Part shown: positions 28,350 through 36,852 of the stretch, in pieces | Position numbering within the stretch: position 1 is the first letter of the stretch | How the letters are laid out: each line of letters opens with the position of its first letter | Origin: Acetomicrobium hydrogeniformans ATCC BAA-1850 | Lineage (GTDB): Bacteria > Synergistota > Synergistia > Synergistales > Acetomicrobiaceae | Assembly (NCBI RefSeq): GCF_000160455.2 | Contig: NZ_ACJX03000001.1 | Coordinates: 557,501-621,500 of the forward strand | Direction of reading: 5' to 3' | DNA: 64,000 nucleotides | The notes under the pieces: model-generated | Databases searched by the model: none | What the model saw: only the letters and a program-made list of their open reading frames with translations | Told to the model about the DNA's origin: nothing | Program-made: the position numbers and the translations under genes

Positions 28350-28700
28350 ATGGCGATATTAAAACAGTCTAATGAAGTTGTGGTACGCGAGAATATGAGG
28401 GGCGGATCGGGCAAAGCGTCTTTCTATTACGTTCCGATTCCGGACGATGAAGGAGCTGTAAAAATGGCATCGCGGATCGAATTAGAACCCGGAGCTTCAA
28501 TAGGGTTTCATCAGCATGTCGACGATGAGGAAGTCTACGCGATATTATCGGGTAGAGGCATATTTACAGACGGCACAACTGAGGTCGAAGCCAATCCGGG
28601 CGATGTTTTCCTCACTCGCAAAGGAGAATCCCACAGCATTAAAAATAACAGCGACGTACCTTTGATTTTTTTCGCTGTGATAGCAAAGAAACAACAATAA
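28350..28700 (+). CDS. Small cupin-domain protein
   Basis: About 116 residues, a single cupin barrel. The metal site is seen as GFHQHVDDEEVYAILSGRG (first motif, two His and a Glu) and a second motif around GDVFLTRKGESHSI with a His. It follows ppsA after 12 bases and is probably co-transcribed. AGGGAG at 28336 gives best spacing to the ATG at 28350, though the ATG at 28347 and GTG at 28341 are possible. The function is unknown; the context suggests metabolite sensing or a small isomerase-like role near pyruvate metabolism. Confidence 0.85.
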   Translation: MAILKQSNEVVVRENMRGGSGKASFYYVPIPDDEGAVKMASRIELEPGASIGFHQHVDDEEVYAILSGRGIFTDGTTEVEANPGDVFLTRKGESHSIKNNSDVPLIFFAVIAKKQQ

Positions 28701-28708
28701 TAAATCTA

Positions 28709-28746
28709 TTAAAAGGGACCAAACTTGAAGTTTTGGTCCCTTTTAA
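28709..28746. terminator. Bidirectional intrinsic terminator between the cupin gene and the convergent lyase gene
   Basis: Fifteen-base arms (28709-28723 and 28732-28746) pair perfectly (TTAAAAGGGACCAAA with its complement) with an 8-base loop. A/T-rich ends allow termination from both sides, between genes that end at 28700 and 28759 in opposite directions. Confidence 0.88.
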
Positions 28747-28758
28747 TTTGCCTTTCTA

Positions 28759-29640
28759 TCAATTGGAGCGATATTTCTCAGACAAAGCGTTACATTTCGG
28801 AACCCCGATAAAATCAGTAAATTGCTTAAATGTCCACATGTGATCAAAAGCATCTCTATTGGTCCCTTTTTCTTTAATCTCTTGAGATAACCTGTACATT
28901 GCTTGAGAGGCAGCAAACAGAAGGCCTACAGGAAATATTACGATCTTATACCCCATTTGTTGTAGCTCGTTGGCGGATAGCATTGGAGATTTCCCACCCT
29001 CCGCCATGTTGGCTAATAACGGAATGCCGTGAAGTTCTTTTGCGATGTATTTGAATTCATCTACTGTATAGGGGGATTCTACAAATATGATGTCAGCACC
29101 AGCCTTATAATATTTTCTAGCTCTTGCAATTGCATCATCTAATCCCATGACAGCCCTAGCATCAGTTCTCGCTATTATTTTAAAGTCATCATCTGTCCTG
29201 GCATCACAAGCAGCTTTAATTTTTTGAACCATTTCCTCTGGATCGACCACTTCTTTTCCCTCTAAGTGGCCACAGCGCTTTGGGAAAGTCTGGTCTTCGA
29301 TATGTATGGCTGCTACCCCGCTTCGTTCGTACTCCTTTACCGTTCTATATACGTTCAAAGGATTGCCATACCCTGTATCTGCATCTGCTATAACGGGGAT
29401 ATTAACCGCTCCAGCTATACGCCTTGCGTTGTCAATGATTTCGGGCATGGTAATAAAACCCATATCAGGAAGGCCCAACAGACTCGCAGAAGTTCCAAAA
29501 CCCGTCATATACACACAATTATGTCCCGTTGCCTCAACTATGCGCGCAGATAACGCGTCATAACAACCAGGGGCTATGATTATATCTTCCTTTTTCAACA
29601 TAGCAGAAAATTGTTTTCTAATAGCCGATATCCTATCCAT
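28759..29640 (-). CDS. Isocitrate lyase/PEP mutase superfamily lyase (2,3-dimethylmalate or methylisocitrate lyase type)
   Basis: 293 residues. These enzymes split the carbon chain of alkyl-malates or methylisocitrate to give pyruvate or a related keto acid. The fold signs are IAPGCYDALSARI near residue 23, the metal site VIADADTGYGNPLNV near 85 and the lyase loop PKRCGHLEGKEV near 120, whose Cys marks true lyases as opposed to phosphomutases. The ATG start follows GGAAGTG. It is the last gene of a six-enzyme/transport cluster and lies 4 bases after the hydratase small subunit. Dimethylmalate lyase fits the hydratase neighbour best; methylisocitrate lyase is the main alternative. Confidence 0.82.
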   Translation of the reverse strand: MDRISAIRKQFSAMLKKEDIIIAPGCYDALSARIVEATGHNCVYMTGFGTSASLLGLPDMGFITMPEIIDNARRIAGAVNIPVIADADTGYGNPLNVYRTVKEYERSGVAAIHIEDQTFPKRCGHLEGKEVVDPEEMVQKIKAACDARTDDDFKIIARTDARAVMGLDDAIARARKYYKAGADIIFVESPYTVDEFKYIAKELHGIPLLANMAEGGKSPMLSANELQQMGYKIVIFPVGLLFAASQAMYRLSQEIKEKGTNRDAFDHMWTFKQFTDFIGVPKCNALSEKYRSN

Positions 29641-29643
29641 TGC

Positions 29644-30141
29644 TTATTCACTTCCTTTAACGCTTTTAACATATTCTATTAAACCGCCTAAATCCAGTAT
29701 GTTTTTAATTGACTCCGGAAGGGGGGTAATTTTATATCTTTTACCCTTGGTTATGTTTTTAAGCTCTCCAAGCTCCATGTCGATCTCTATTTCGTCATTT
29801 TCGTCTATTTCGTCAACGGCATCCGAACACTCTACAAGGGGCAATCCAATGTTTATAGCATTGCGATAAAATATGGCAGCGAAGGTCTTTGCTACTACTG
29901 CTCCAACACCACACTCCTTTAGAGCTATGGGAGCGTGCTCTCGAGACGATCCGCATCCAAAGTTAATTCCCGCAACTAATATATCGCCCTTTTTGACTTT
30001 TTTCGGAAAATCGGGGTCTACACCCTCCATGCAGTGCTTAGCCAATTCTCTGGGATCGGTTATACTCAAATAAACTCCAGGGATAATTACATCGGTATCA
30101 ACGTGATCTCCGTATTTCAATGCTTTACCTCTTATAAGCAT
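29644..30141 (-). CDS. Aconitase-family hydratase, small subunit (LeuD/DmdB-like)
   Basis: 165 residues, the size of LeuD-type swivel subunits. The start KALKYGDHVDTDVIIPGVYL and the catalytic-Ser loop FGCGSSREHAPIAL near residue 58 are typical. The specificity segment after IPG reads YLSIT, unlike the YLRT-type of isopropylmalate isomerases as I recall it. It directly follows the large subunit (stop and start adjacent) and precedes a lyase gene. No leuA or leuB is near, so leucine synthesis is unlikely; hydration of a maleate derivative such as dimethylmaleate or citraconate is the better guess. Confidence 0.82.
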   Translation of the reverse strand: MLIRGKALKYGDHVDTDVIIPGVYLSITDPRELAKHCMEGVDPDFPKKVKKGDILVAGINFGCGSSREHAPIALKECGVGAVVAKTFAAIFYRNAINIGLPLVECSDAVDEIDENDEIEIDMELGELKNITKGKRYKITPLPESIKNILDLGGLIEYVKSVKGSE

Positions 30142-31401
30142 TTAAATCACCTCCGAAGGATGGGACAGCTTCCCTGTTATCGCCGATGCTGCTGCCACAG
30201 CCGGATTTGCCAGATAGACTTCACTGCCTTTATCACCCATACGACCGATAAAATTCCTGTTGGTTGTCGAGACGCACCGCTCTCCCTTGGCGAGTATGCC
30301 CATATGTCCGCCAAAACAAGGCCCACAACCTGGCGGCAAAATCGTAAACCCGCTTTCAGTGAAAATTTCTATTAACCCCTCCTTTAAAGCTTGAGCAAAG
30401 ACCTTTCTGCTGCCTGGCGCAATTAAACCTCTGACGCGAGGATGTATTTTTTTTCCCTTGACAATTTCTGATGCAATGCGCAAGTCGGTAATGCGCCCAT
30501 TGGTGCAGGAGCCGATGAAGGACTGGTCGATTTCAATATCCTTTACCTCCGATACAGGTACACCCCTGGAAGGCAAATGCGGCATAGCTACAATCGGTTC
30601 AAGTTCGCCCAAATCTACGTCTATAACTTTTTTGTAAACAGCATCGGAATCGCTTCTATACTCACAGAAATCCTTCAGACCCAGACTTTCTATATATTCT
30701 TTTGTTACATCGTCAAAGTTAAATATCCCATTGATCGCACCGCACTCTACGGCCATATTGCAAATCGAAAAACGCGAATCCATATTTAAATGTTTAGCGC
30801 CGGGACCATCAAATTCCAGAGATTTCCCCAATGCTCCGTCGGTACCCAGCAGGGATATTACGTACAATATTACATCTTTACCCGAAACCCATTTATTGGG
30901 TAGGCCCACCAACAAGACCTTAATTTGCTCTGGCACCTTAAGCCAAGTTTTGCCTAAAGCCATAATTCCCGCGACATCTGTACTTCCCATTCCCGTAGAA
31001 AAGGCACCCAGAGCACCGTAGGTAACCGTATGAGAGTCCCCTCCTATGATCAAATCGCCTGGCTTTACTATTCCATCTTCCGGCAAGACGACATGTTCAA
31101 TTCCATAACCTGCATCGTAAAAGTGCTTGATCCCTTTTACAGCAGCAAAATCGCGCATTGTTTTGCACTGTTTAGCAGACGTCACGTCTTTATTGGGAGT
31201 AAAATGGTCTAAAACTATAGCTATCTTGTTCTTATCGAAAACCTCTCCATCGCCCATTTTATCAAAGACCTCAACCGCCACCGGTCCGGTAATATCGTTC
31301 ATCAGTAACATATCCACAGTTACATCAATGATATCCCCCGGTTTAAAGTCTCCTTGCTCGCTATGAGCGGCAAGTATTTTTTCGGTGATGCTATGACCCA
31401 T
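30142..31401 (-). CDS. Aconitase-family hydratase, large 4Fe-4S subunit (LeuC/DmdA-like)
   Basis: 419 residues, LeuC length of the archaeal/clostridial type. The iron-sulfur ligands are in GSCTNGRITDLRIA near residue 297 and the C-x2-C of PPGCGPCFGGHMG near 357. VLDHFTPNKD and GGDSHTVTYGALGAFSTGMG are further family motifs. The ATG start has GGAGGTAAT upstream. With the small subunit it should add water across a double bond of a dicarboxylate. In Eubacterium barkeri nicotinate breakdown a homologous pair (DmdAB) hydrates dimethylmaleate before lyase cleavage, the same gene pairing seen here. Confidence 0.85.
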   Translation of the reverse strand: MGHSITEKILAAHSEQGDFKPGDIIDVTVDMLLMNDITGPVAVEVFDKMGDGEVFDKNKIAIVLDHFTPNKDVTSAKQCKTMRDFAAVKGIKHFYDAGYGIEHVVLPEDGIVKPGDLIIGGDSHTVTYGALGAFSTGMGSTDVAGIMALGKTWLKVPEQIKVLLVGLPNKWVSGKDVILYVISLLGTDGALGKSLEFDGPGAKHLNMDSRFSICNMAVECGAINGIFNFDDVTKEYIESLGLKDFCEYRSDSDAVYKKVIDVDLGELEPIVAMPHLPSRGVPVSEVKDIEIDQSFIGSCTNGRITDLRIASEIVKGKKIHPRVRGLIAPGSRKVFAQALKEGLIEIFTESGFTILPPGCGPCFGGHMGILAKGERCVSTTNRNFIGRMGDKGSEVYLANPAVAAASAITGKLSHPSEVI

Positions 31402-31503
31402 TAGTTATTACCTCCTTATTAAACGTTAAAATCCATATATACTCTTATTTAATCTTAATTTTATATAAAGTATTATAATATTAAAAGAAATATATTTTGA
31501 ATA

Positions 31504-32997
31504 TTATTGGTTCAGTTTAAATAAATTAACAAATTTTTCGCCGAATGATTGTATTTCATCTTCCTTGGACGAAGTCATTAAGCTAATTGTAATTGCAACA
31601 AAGAAGTTTAAAAGCATGCCCAAAACACCACCATGTATACCTAGGAATCTAGGATTACCCGACAAACTCATACCTACAGCCACAACTCCACCTACAAGCA
31701 TACCGGTAATTATTGCAGGTTTAGTTGCTCGAGACCAATATAGACCCAACAGGACTGCAGGAACTGCTTGTAAAAGTCCTTCAAACTTAATCTCCGTTAG
31801 TCGCCATATAGTAGTCTTTGGTTCCAAAACCAATATCATACTTACGATTAGTATTACAAAGTTAAACCAACGAGCAACCCTTGTTGCTTTTAGGTCCGTA
31901 ACATTAGGATTGATAAACCGTCGATAGAAATCTCTAATGATTATGGTGGTTAATGAAATCAGAACTCCGCTTGCGGTTGAAAGTGTAGCCATAAGAATAG
32001 CAGTAAACACTATAGACATAGCCCAATAAGCAAATGTCGACCTTTGCATAATTTGTGTCAACATCATTGGTATTACTTTTTCTGTGTCCATTCCCGAAAG
32101 TCCCAATATATTTGCCGCGGCTATAATACCGATGAAAACAAGTATTGTAGGAGTTACAAAAGTTAAGACGGCCATTCTAGCTAATGAATGCTTCAAAACG
32201 TTTTCATTACGTGACGCAAAAAGCTGTTGGATAGAATGTGCATACATTGCACCACCTAAACCAACCAGCGCCATGGTACTTGCCCAATTCAGTATTCCTC
32301 CCGACGATTGGGGCGGAAGAACCTTCGATGGAGAAATTTCCAGCAACTTCTGAACCGATGAGCCGAGCCCACCAAAATGAATCCAACTGTATATAATTAA
32401 AAACAAAATTCCCAAAAACATTATTCCACCCTGAATCGCTTGAGCTAGCATCGCCCCCCTCATTCCACCTATTGCAACATATACGGCAATAATCGATCCT
32501 AAAACCACTACTCCACTCCAATAAGGTATATGGGAACCCAAACCAGCAAAAAGGGTGCCGCTAGCCTGAAGTTGCTCGATAAATTGTACATATATTCCCC
32601 AGAATAGAAAAATACCAGCTATAAAACAAAGAGTTTTTGATCTAAACCTATCCTCCAAGAAATCGAGTAACGTTATATATTTTCTTCTATGGGCTAGCAC
32701 ATATAATTTAGGTATAAACAGCATATAAGCAACGGGAATCATGACCATAAAAACAGGAAAAACGAGTTGCTGAAAGCCAATCCTGTAAGCTCTTGCCGTA
32801 TATCCGATCATGCTGTTACCGCTATACTGTGTGGCAAATAGGCTTAAGGCCACAACCAATGTGCCTACGGTACGACTAGCAAGGAAATAATCCTCCATTG
32901 ACTCAGCCTGTCTCTTTTTAAATGAATACCAACCAATGTAAAGCATTACAATCAGAGAAATAATCAATGTAACAATTGGACCAACCATGCTAACCAT
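31504..32997 (-). CDS. Sodium:solute symporter (SSS family)
   Basis: 497 residues with about 12-13 hydrophobic helices throughout, matching the SSS family. Seen are LIVMLYIGWYSFKKRQAESM at the first loop, FLASRTVGTLVVALSLFATQ near 42 and the GGMRGAMLAQAIQGGIMF helix near 180. It should import an organic solute with sodium, probably the carboxylate handled by the adjacent hydratase and lyases. AGGAGGGG precedes the ATG. It follows a small membrane gene by 22 bases, a common pairing in this family. Confidence 0.9.
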   Translation of the reverse strand: MVSMVGPIVTLIISLIVMLYIGWYSFKKRQAESMEDYFLASRTVGTLVVALSLFATQYSGNSMIGYTARAYRIGFQQLVFPVFMVMIPVAYMLFIPKLYVLAHRRKYITLLDFLEDRFRSKTLCFIAGIFLFWGIYVQFIEQLQASGTLFAGLGSHIPYWSGVVVLGSIIAVYVAIGGMRGAMLAQAIQGGIMFLGILFLIIYSWIHFGGLGSSVQKLLEISPSKVLPPQSSGGILNWASTMALVGLGGAMYAHSIQQLFASRNENVLKHSLARMAVLTFVTPTILVFIGIIAAANILGLSGMDTEKVIPMMLTQIMQRSTFAYWAMSIVFTAILMATLSTASGVLISLTTIIIRDFYRRFINPNVTDLKATRVARWFNFVILIVSMILVLEPKTTIWRLTEIKFEGLLQAVPAVLLGLYWSRATKPAIITGMLVGGVVAVGMSLSGNPRFLGIHGGVLGMLLNFFVAITISLMTSSKEDEIQSFGEKFVNLFKLNQ

Positions 32998-33019
32998 TTA
33001 TCTTCCCCTCCTTAACTCT

Positions 33020-33256
33020 CTAACTCTTATCTTCATTAGAAATAAAAGCTTCCAAATTCCAATGATTCCTTGTAACGTCAATGATTGATAACACCAAACA
33101 TACGAGAAAGACGATAATTAATAGAGCCCAAAGAGGTATGCCGAGGACCAATTTTTCTCCCATGCCCTTCGGGAAATACCACGGTACAAGTAAGATGTAT
33201 AGCAATATAAACCTACCCCATACCTTCCAATTCATAGGATCTTTAATCTGCTCCAT
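33020..33256 (-). CDS. Small membrane protein, SSS-transporter partner (DUF3311-like)
   Basis: 78 residues with two hydrophobic helices (about 15-31 and 40-60) separated by a short loop containing WYFPKGMGEKLVLGIPLWA. Such small two-helix proteins often precede SSS transporters of the PanF type. I took the ATG at 33256 because AGGAGGT lies 9 bases upstream. It is 22 bases before the symporter gene. Whether it is a true subunit is inference. Confidence 0.75.
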   Translation of the reverse strand: MEQIKDPMNWKVWGRFILLYILLVPWYFPKGMGEKLVLGIPLWALLIIVFLVCLVLSIIDVTRNHWNLEAFISNEDKS

Positions 33257-33304
33257 TATCAATATACCTCCTTCACTATATATTGTTAGTGCTTAAATGC
33301 TACA

Positions 33305-34180
33305 TTAATCCCTTCCTGTAGCATATTCCTTTTCTTTCTCTCTAATAATATTCAACCCAACAAGCTCATTAAATTCGTTAAAGGGAATCATTTCGTCGAT
33401 CATGCCAGCAGTGGTCCCCGTAGTTTTAAGTTCCTTCATCAATTTAGTAACCGCCTTTGCGATAACGTATGTAGAGGCTACACAGAAGATCACTAAGTCA
33501 TACCCCAGGTCCTCGAGTTCTTTTGCCGTTAATAACGGAGTCCTCCCATGTTCAAGCATATTGGCCAACACGGGCACATTAAAACTTGATGTTACTTTCT
33601 GCATTTCTTCAATAGATTCTGGAGATTCTATAAAAATAATATCTGCACCTGCTGCTTCGTAAGCTAAGCCTCTTTCTATGGCCGCATCTATTCCAAAATT
33701 AGTGCGGGCATCTGTTCTTGCCATTATCATAAGGTCGTCATCAACTCTGGCATCACAGGCCGCTTTAATCTTTCCAACCATCTCTTCCTGCGAAATGATT
33801 TCCCTGCCCAGCATGTGACCACACTTTTTTGGAGCTACTTGATCCTCAAGTTGAATACAGGCAACCCCAGCTTTTTCGTATAAGCGTACGGTCCGTTGAA
33901 CATTAATGGCATTTCCATATCCAGTATCTGCATCGGCAATTACAGGGATACTTACGGCCTCAACTAAGTTTGCAGCTCTAATTGCCATTTCTGTTTGCGT
34001 CAAGAGTCCTACATCTGGTTGCCCTAACACACTTGCCGAGGTCCCATAACCAGTCATATACACTGCCTCAAAACCTTCCTTTTCGATTATCCTCGCCACA
34101 AGAGGATCGTGAGCTCCTGGCGCAACAAGTATTTGGTCCCTAGAAAGAAGTTTACGTAATCTGCTCGTCATTTTATCCAT
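33305..34180 (-). CDS. Second isocitrate lyase/PEP mutase superfamily lyase
   Basis: 291 residues, close in design to the lyase at 28759 but clearly diverged. It has LVAPGAHDPLVARII near residue 17, the metal site VIADADTGYGNAINV near 82 and the lyase loop PKKCGHMLGREI near 117, again with the catalytic Cys. It is the first structural gene after the GntR regulator (15-base gap). Two paralogues in one operon suggest two related substrates or stereoisomers, or a hetero-oligomer. Confidence 0.83.
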   Translation of the reverse strand: MDKMTSRLRKLLSRDQILVAPGAHDPLVARIIEKEGFEAVYMTGYGTSASVLGQPDVGLLTQTEMAIRAANLVEAVSIPVIADADTGYGNAINVQRTVRLYEKAGVACIQLEDQVAPKKCGHMLGREIISQEEMVGKIKAACDARVDDDLMIMARTDARTNFGIDAAIERGLAYEAAGADIIFIESPESIEEMQKVTSSFNVPVLANMLEHGRTPLLTAKELEDLGYDLVIFCVASTYVIAKAVTKLMKELKTTGTTAGMIDEMIPFNEFNELVGLNIIREKEKEYATGRD

Positions 34181-34194
34181 TTAATAAACCCCCT

Positions 34195-34902
34195 TTAATC
34201 ACTAGTGCATCTTCTTAAAGCATAATAGCTTTCTGACCTATCTTTCTTGAATTTTTCAATATCCTTGGCCTTTATGTAATCTATAATCCTAAAGTGATAT
34301 TCTGCTGTTTCAGTTAAGTTAGCATCCAGTAAAAATTTATATATTCCCAAAATGAGCAAAAGATATATATCTAAAAGCATTTTTATTGTCCATTTGAGGT
34401 CCGCTTTAAGCCAAAGATATTTGTGAAATTCAAGGTCTTTCTCGAGAAAATTACCCAATATTAACTCCTTAGGCTTATCACTCATAGCGATCATCTTCAT
34501 CTTTTGAGCAATCCCATTAAGGTGATTAATATCATCCTCTGTTACTGCATCCCGAACGATAATATCCTTAAAAATGCATTCCTCTAACATATATCTAATG
34601 GTATAGATTTCTTCCATGTCTCGTTTTGTAAATTCTGTTACACGAGCTCCCTTGTGAGGTACTATCTGCACTAATCCAATAGCTGCTAACTCCCTTAAGG
34701 CTTCCCTAATAGGCGCTTTGCTTATGTTTAGTTCATTGACTATAACCGATTCATTAATCCATTCGCCCGGCTCATATTTGTTAGAAAACAAAAGCTCCAT
34801 CATCAAGCGTTCTCGTACTGCCATAGTAATGTTTTTATATGGCAGTCTATTTGGTAATGAGAACCGCTCTTGCATACTCCTTGCATTATCCAACGTTTTC
34901 AC
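34195..34902 (-). CDS. GntR-family regulator (FCD/VanR subfamily)
   Basis: 235 residues. An N-terminal winged helix (AVRERLMMELLFSNKYEPGE, ISKAPIREALRELAAIGLV) is followed by an all-helical FCD ligand-binding domain from about residue 95. These proteins usually repress catabolic operons until the substrate acid binds. The start is GTG with GGGGG upstream. It heads the symporter/hydratase/lyase cluster and probably controls it and itself. A promoter with an inverted repeat over the -10 region lies upstream. Confidence 0.9.
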   Translation of the reverse strand: MKTLDNARSMQERFSLPNRLPYKNITMAVRERLMMELLFSNKYEPGEWINESVIVNELNISKAPIREALRELAAIGLVQIVPHKGARVTEFTKRDMEEIYTIRYMLEECIFKDIIVRDAVTEDDINHLNGIAQKMKMIAMSDKPKELILGNFLEKDLEFHKYLWLKADLKWTIKMLLDIYLLLILGIYKFLLDANLTETAEYHFRIIDYIKAKDIEKFKKDRSESYYALRRCTSD

Positions 34903-34967
34903 TTAACCCCCTTTTTCATAAGAGCATACTTTTTATAATCGAAGGTCGAATTCGGATGTATTCAATT

Positions 34968-35006
34968 ATTGACACTCAATTTATCATCGCTGCATTGTTT
35001 TTGCAA
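34968..35006 (-). promoter_or_regulatory. Promoter with overlapping inverted repeat, head of the GntR cluster
   Basis: On the minus strand TTGCAA (35006-35001) and TAAATT (34983-34978) stand 17 bases apart. An inverted repeat ATTGA-N3-TCAAT (34968-34980) overlaps the -10 region and is a plausible GntR operator. The 288-base gap 34903-35190 holds no gene; besides this and the hcp terminator I see only an ATACATGTAT palindrome near 35033-35042. Confidence 0.45.
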
Positions 35007-35127
35007 TAGGCATTAATAAAAAAATACAAAATACATGTATGTAACTTTTGCCACTAGTATTGATATAATTCTTCTCGTAATTGACGACGGTAAAAATCCG
35101 AACACACTAATCGATGCCTGTTTAAAA

Positions 35128-35168
35128 ATACAAAAAGAGGCAAGTTAGCAACTTGCCTCTTTTTGTAT
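35128..35168 (-). terminator. Intrinsic terminator after hcp
   Basis: Nineteen-base perfect arms (35128-35146 and 35150-35168) with loop AGC and a GAGGCAAGTT core end in a T-rich arm on the minus strand, 23 bases after the hcp stop. Confidence 0.88.
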
Positions 35169-35190
35169 AGAAACAGCAGTTGACTTGTAT

Positions 35191-36837
35191 TTAGCCCAGT
35201 ATGGCTTTTAAATCCTCTGCCGGAGTGGTGATAGGTTTGAGACCCAAATTTTCGCTCAAGTAGGAAATCACTTTGGGCTTTAAAAAGGCAGGAAGGGTTG
35301 GGCCAAGGCGCATATTTTTGATTCCAAGGGCAATAAGGGACAACAAAATACAAACGGCCTTTTGCTCGTACCACGATAAGATAAGCGATAAAGGAAGGCT
35401 GTTGACATCCGTCTCAAAGGCATCGGCTAGGGCTTTTGCAACGACGATCGCAGAGTAAGCATCGTTACACTGCCCCATGTCGAGCAACCTCGGGATGCCC
35501 TCAATATCGCCAAACTCCAACTTATTGAAGCGATATTTGCCGCATGCTAAGGTCAAGATAAGACAGTCTTTTGGTACGCTAGTTGCAAATTCAGTGTAAT
35601 AATTACGCCCCGGCTTTGCCCCATCGCAACCACCTATGAGAAAGAAGTGTCGGATCTTCCCCTGCTTGACCAAATCAATGACCTTATCAGCTACGGAGAG
35701 CACGGTATTTCTGGCAAAACCTATGGTAATGTAATGTTCTGGTCCATCTTCGGAGAAACCGGACTGGGCAAGCGCCGCCTCAATAAGGGGAGAAAAGTCC
35801 TTATCGGGACCAATGTGGCGTACCCCCGGCCAAGCCACTAGACCTGTGGTAAAAATTCGATCCTTGTAAGAATCCTTTGGTTTTTGAATGCAGTTGGTCG
35901 TCATCAAAATTGCACCCGGAAATTCATCGAATTCACTTCGCTGATTCTGCCAGGCACTTCCATAGTTTCCTACAAGATGGGAATATTTTTTAAGTTTCGG
36001 ATAGGCTAAGCAAGGAAGCATCTCTCCGTGAGTATATACGCTTATGCCCTTGCCCTCCGTTTGTTTTAAGAGAAGATCCAAATCCCTCAAGTCATGACCG
36101 GAAACAAGTATTGCCTTTCCCTTTACAGGGGTTACCCTTACTTTGGTAGGTTCGGGATGGCCATAAGCTTCGGTATTGGCCTCATCCAGAAGCTCCATTA
36201 CCTTTAAATTAAAGTTCCCAAATTCGATAGCCTTTTGCAATAATTCCTCTTCCGTAAAACTATCTTTGGAGAGGTAGTCCATGAAAGCATGAAATCCCCC
36301 ATAAATCTCATTGCTTTTTTTGCCCAAAATCTGGGCATGATCTGCATAGGCTGCGCTCCCCTTTAGGCCAAACAAGATAAGGTCGTGTAGTCCCCCTATC
36401 ACATCTCCCCATCGCTGAGCTCGCGATTCGGGATTGACCTTTTCTCCTTGAGTTAATAGTCCCGATCGGTCTTTTGCCAGCTCAAATGTCGCCGGCCCGT
36501 TTAGCTCATCTGGCGTTATTCCCTTTTCCTTTGCTGCATTGAGGTAAAGATTTCGAGCCTTTTCCCTTATCTTTTCCGCCTTACGGATCATTTGTTCCAT
36601 GCTATCCTCGTCGAAGTTAACATTTGTCACCGTAGTAAATAAAGATTCTATTACGAATGAATCGATTTCTTCGTCGGACGCACCTAAAGCTCGCGCCCTG
36701 TGAGCGTACATGGAAATACCTTTAGCGACGTGTATGAGCAGGTCCTGAAGATCCGCTACCTCGGGACTTTTGCCACATACGCCAAAATTAGTACAACCAC
36801 TCCCTTGAGCTGTCTGTTCGCATTGATAACAAAACAT
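35191..36837 (-). CDS. hcp: Hybrid-cluster protein (hydroxylamine reductase / NO reductase)
   Basis: 548 residues. Hcp carries a cubane and a hybrid Fe-S-O cluster and removes hydroxylamine or nitric oxide. The N-terminal cubane site is C-x2-C-x8-C-x5-C (MFCYQCEQTAQGSGC onward), the pattern of strict anaerobes. Hybrid-cluster ligands are visible in MTTNCIQKPKD near 315, IGGCDGAKPGRNYY near 400, LACGKYRFNKLEFG near 430 and DMGQCNDAYSA near 455. It is the last gene of an Rrf2-ferredoxin-hcp operon and ends at a terminator. Confidence 0.96.
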   Translation of the reverse strand: MFCYQCEQTAQGSGCTNFGVCGKSPEVADLQDLLIHVAKGISMYAHRARALGASDEEIDSFVIESLFTTVTNVNFDEDSMEQMIRKAEKIREKARNLYLNAAKEKGITPDELNGPATFELAKDRSGLLTQGEKVNPESRAQRWGDVIGGLHDLILFGLKGSAAYADHAQILGKKSNEIYGGFHAFMDYLSKDSFTEEELLQKAIEFGNFNLKVMELLDEANTEAYGHPEPTKVRVTPVKGKAILVSGHDLRDLDLLLKQTEGKGISVYTHGEMLPCLAYPKLKKYSHLVGNYGSAWQNQRSEFDEFPGAILMTTNCIQKPKDSYKDRIFTTGLVAWPGVRHIGPDKDFSPLIEAALAQSGFSEDGPEHYITIGFARNTVLSVADKVIDLVKQGKIRHFFLIGGCDGAKPGRNYYTEFATSVPKDCLILTLACGKYRFNKLEFGDIEGIPRLLDMGQCNDAYSAIVVAKALADAFETDVNSLPLSLILSWYEQKAVCILLSLIALGIKNMRLGPTLPAFLKPKVISYLSENLGLKPITTPAEDLKAILG

Positions 36838-36852
36838 GCCTACTCCCCCTTT

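Noticed and set aside
29644-31401. Isopropylmalate isomerase (leucine synthesis) as the role of the hydratase
   Set aside because: No leuA, leuB or ilv gene is near, a lyase gene and a symporter flank it, and the small-subunit specificity loop differs from the usual isomerase form. Not fully excluded.
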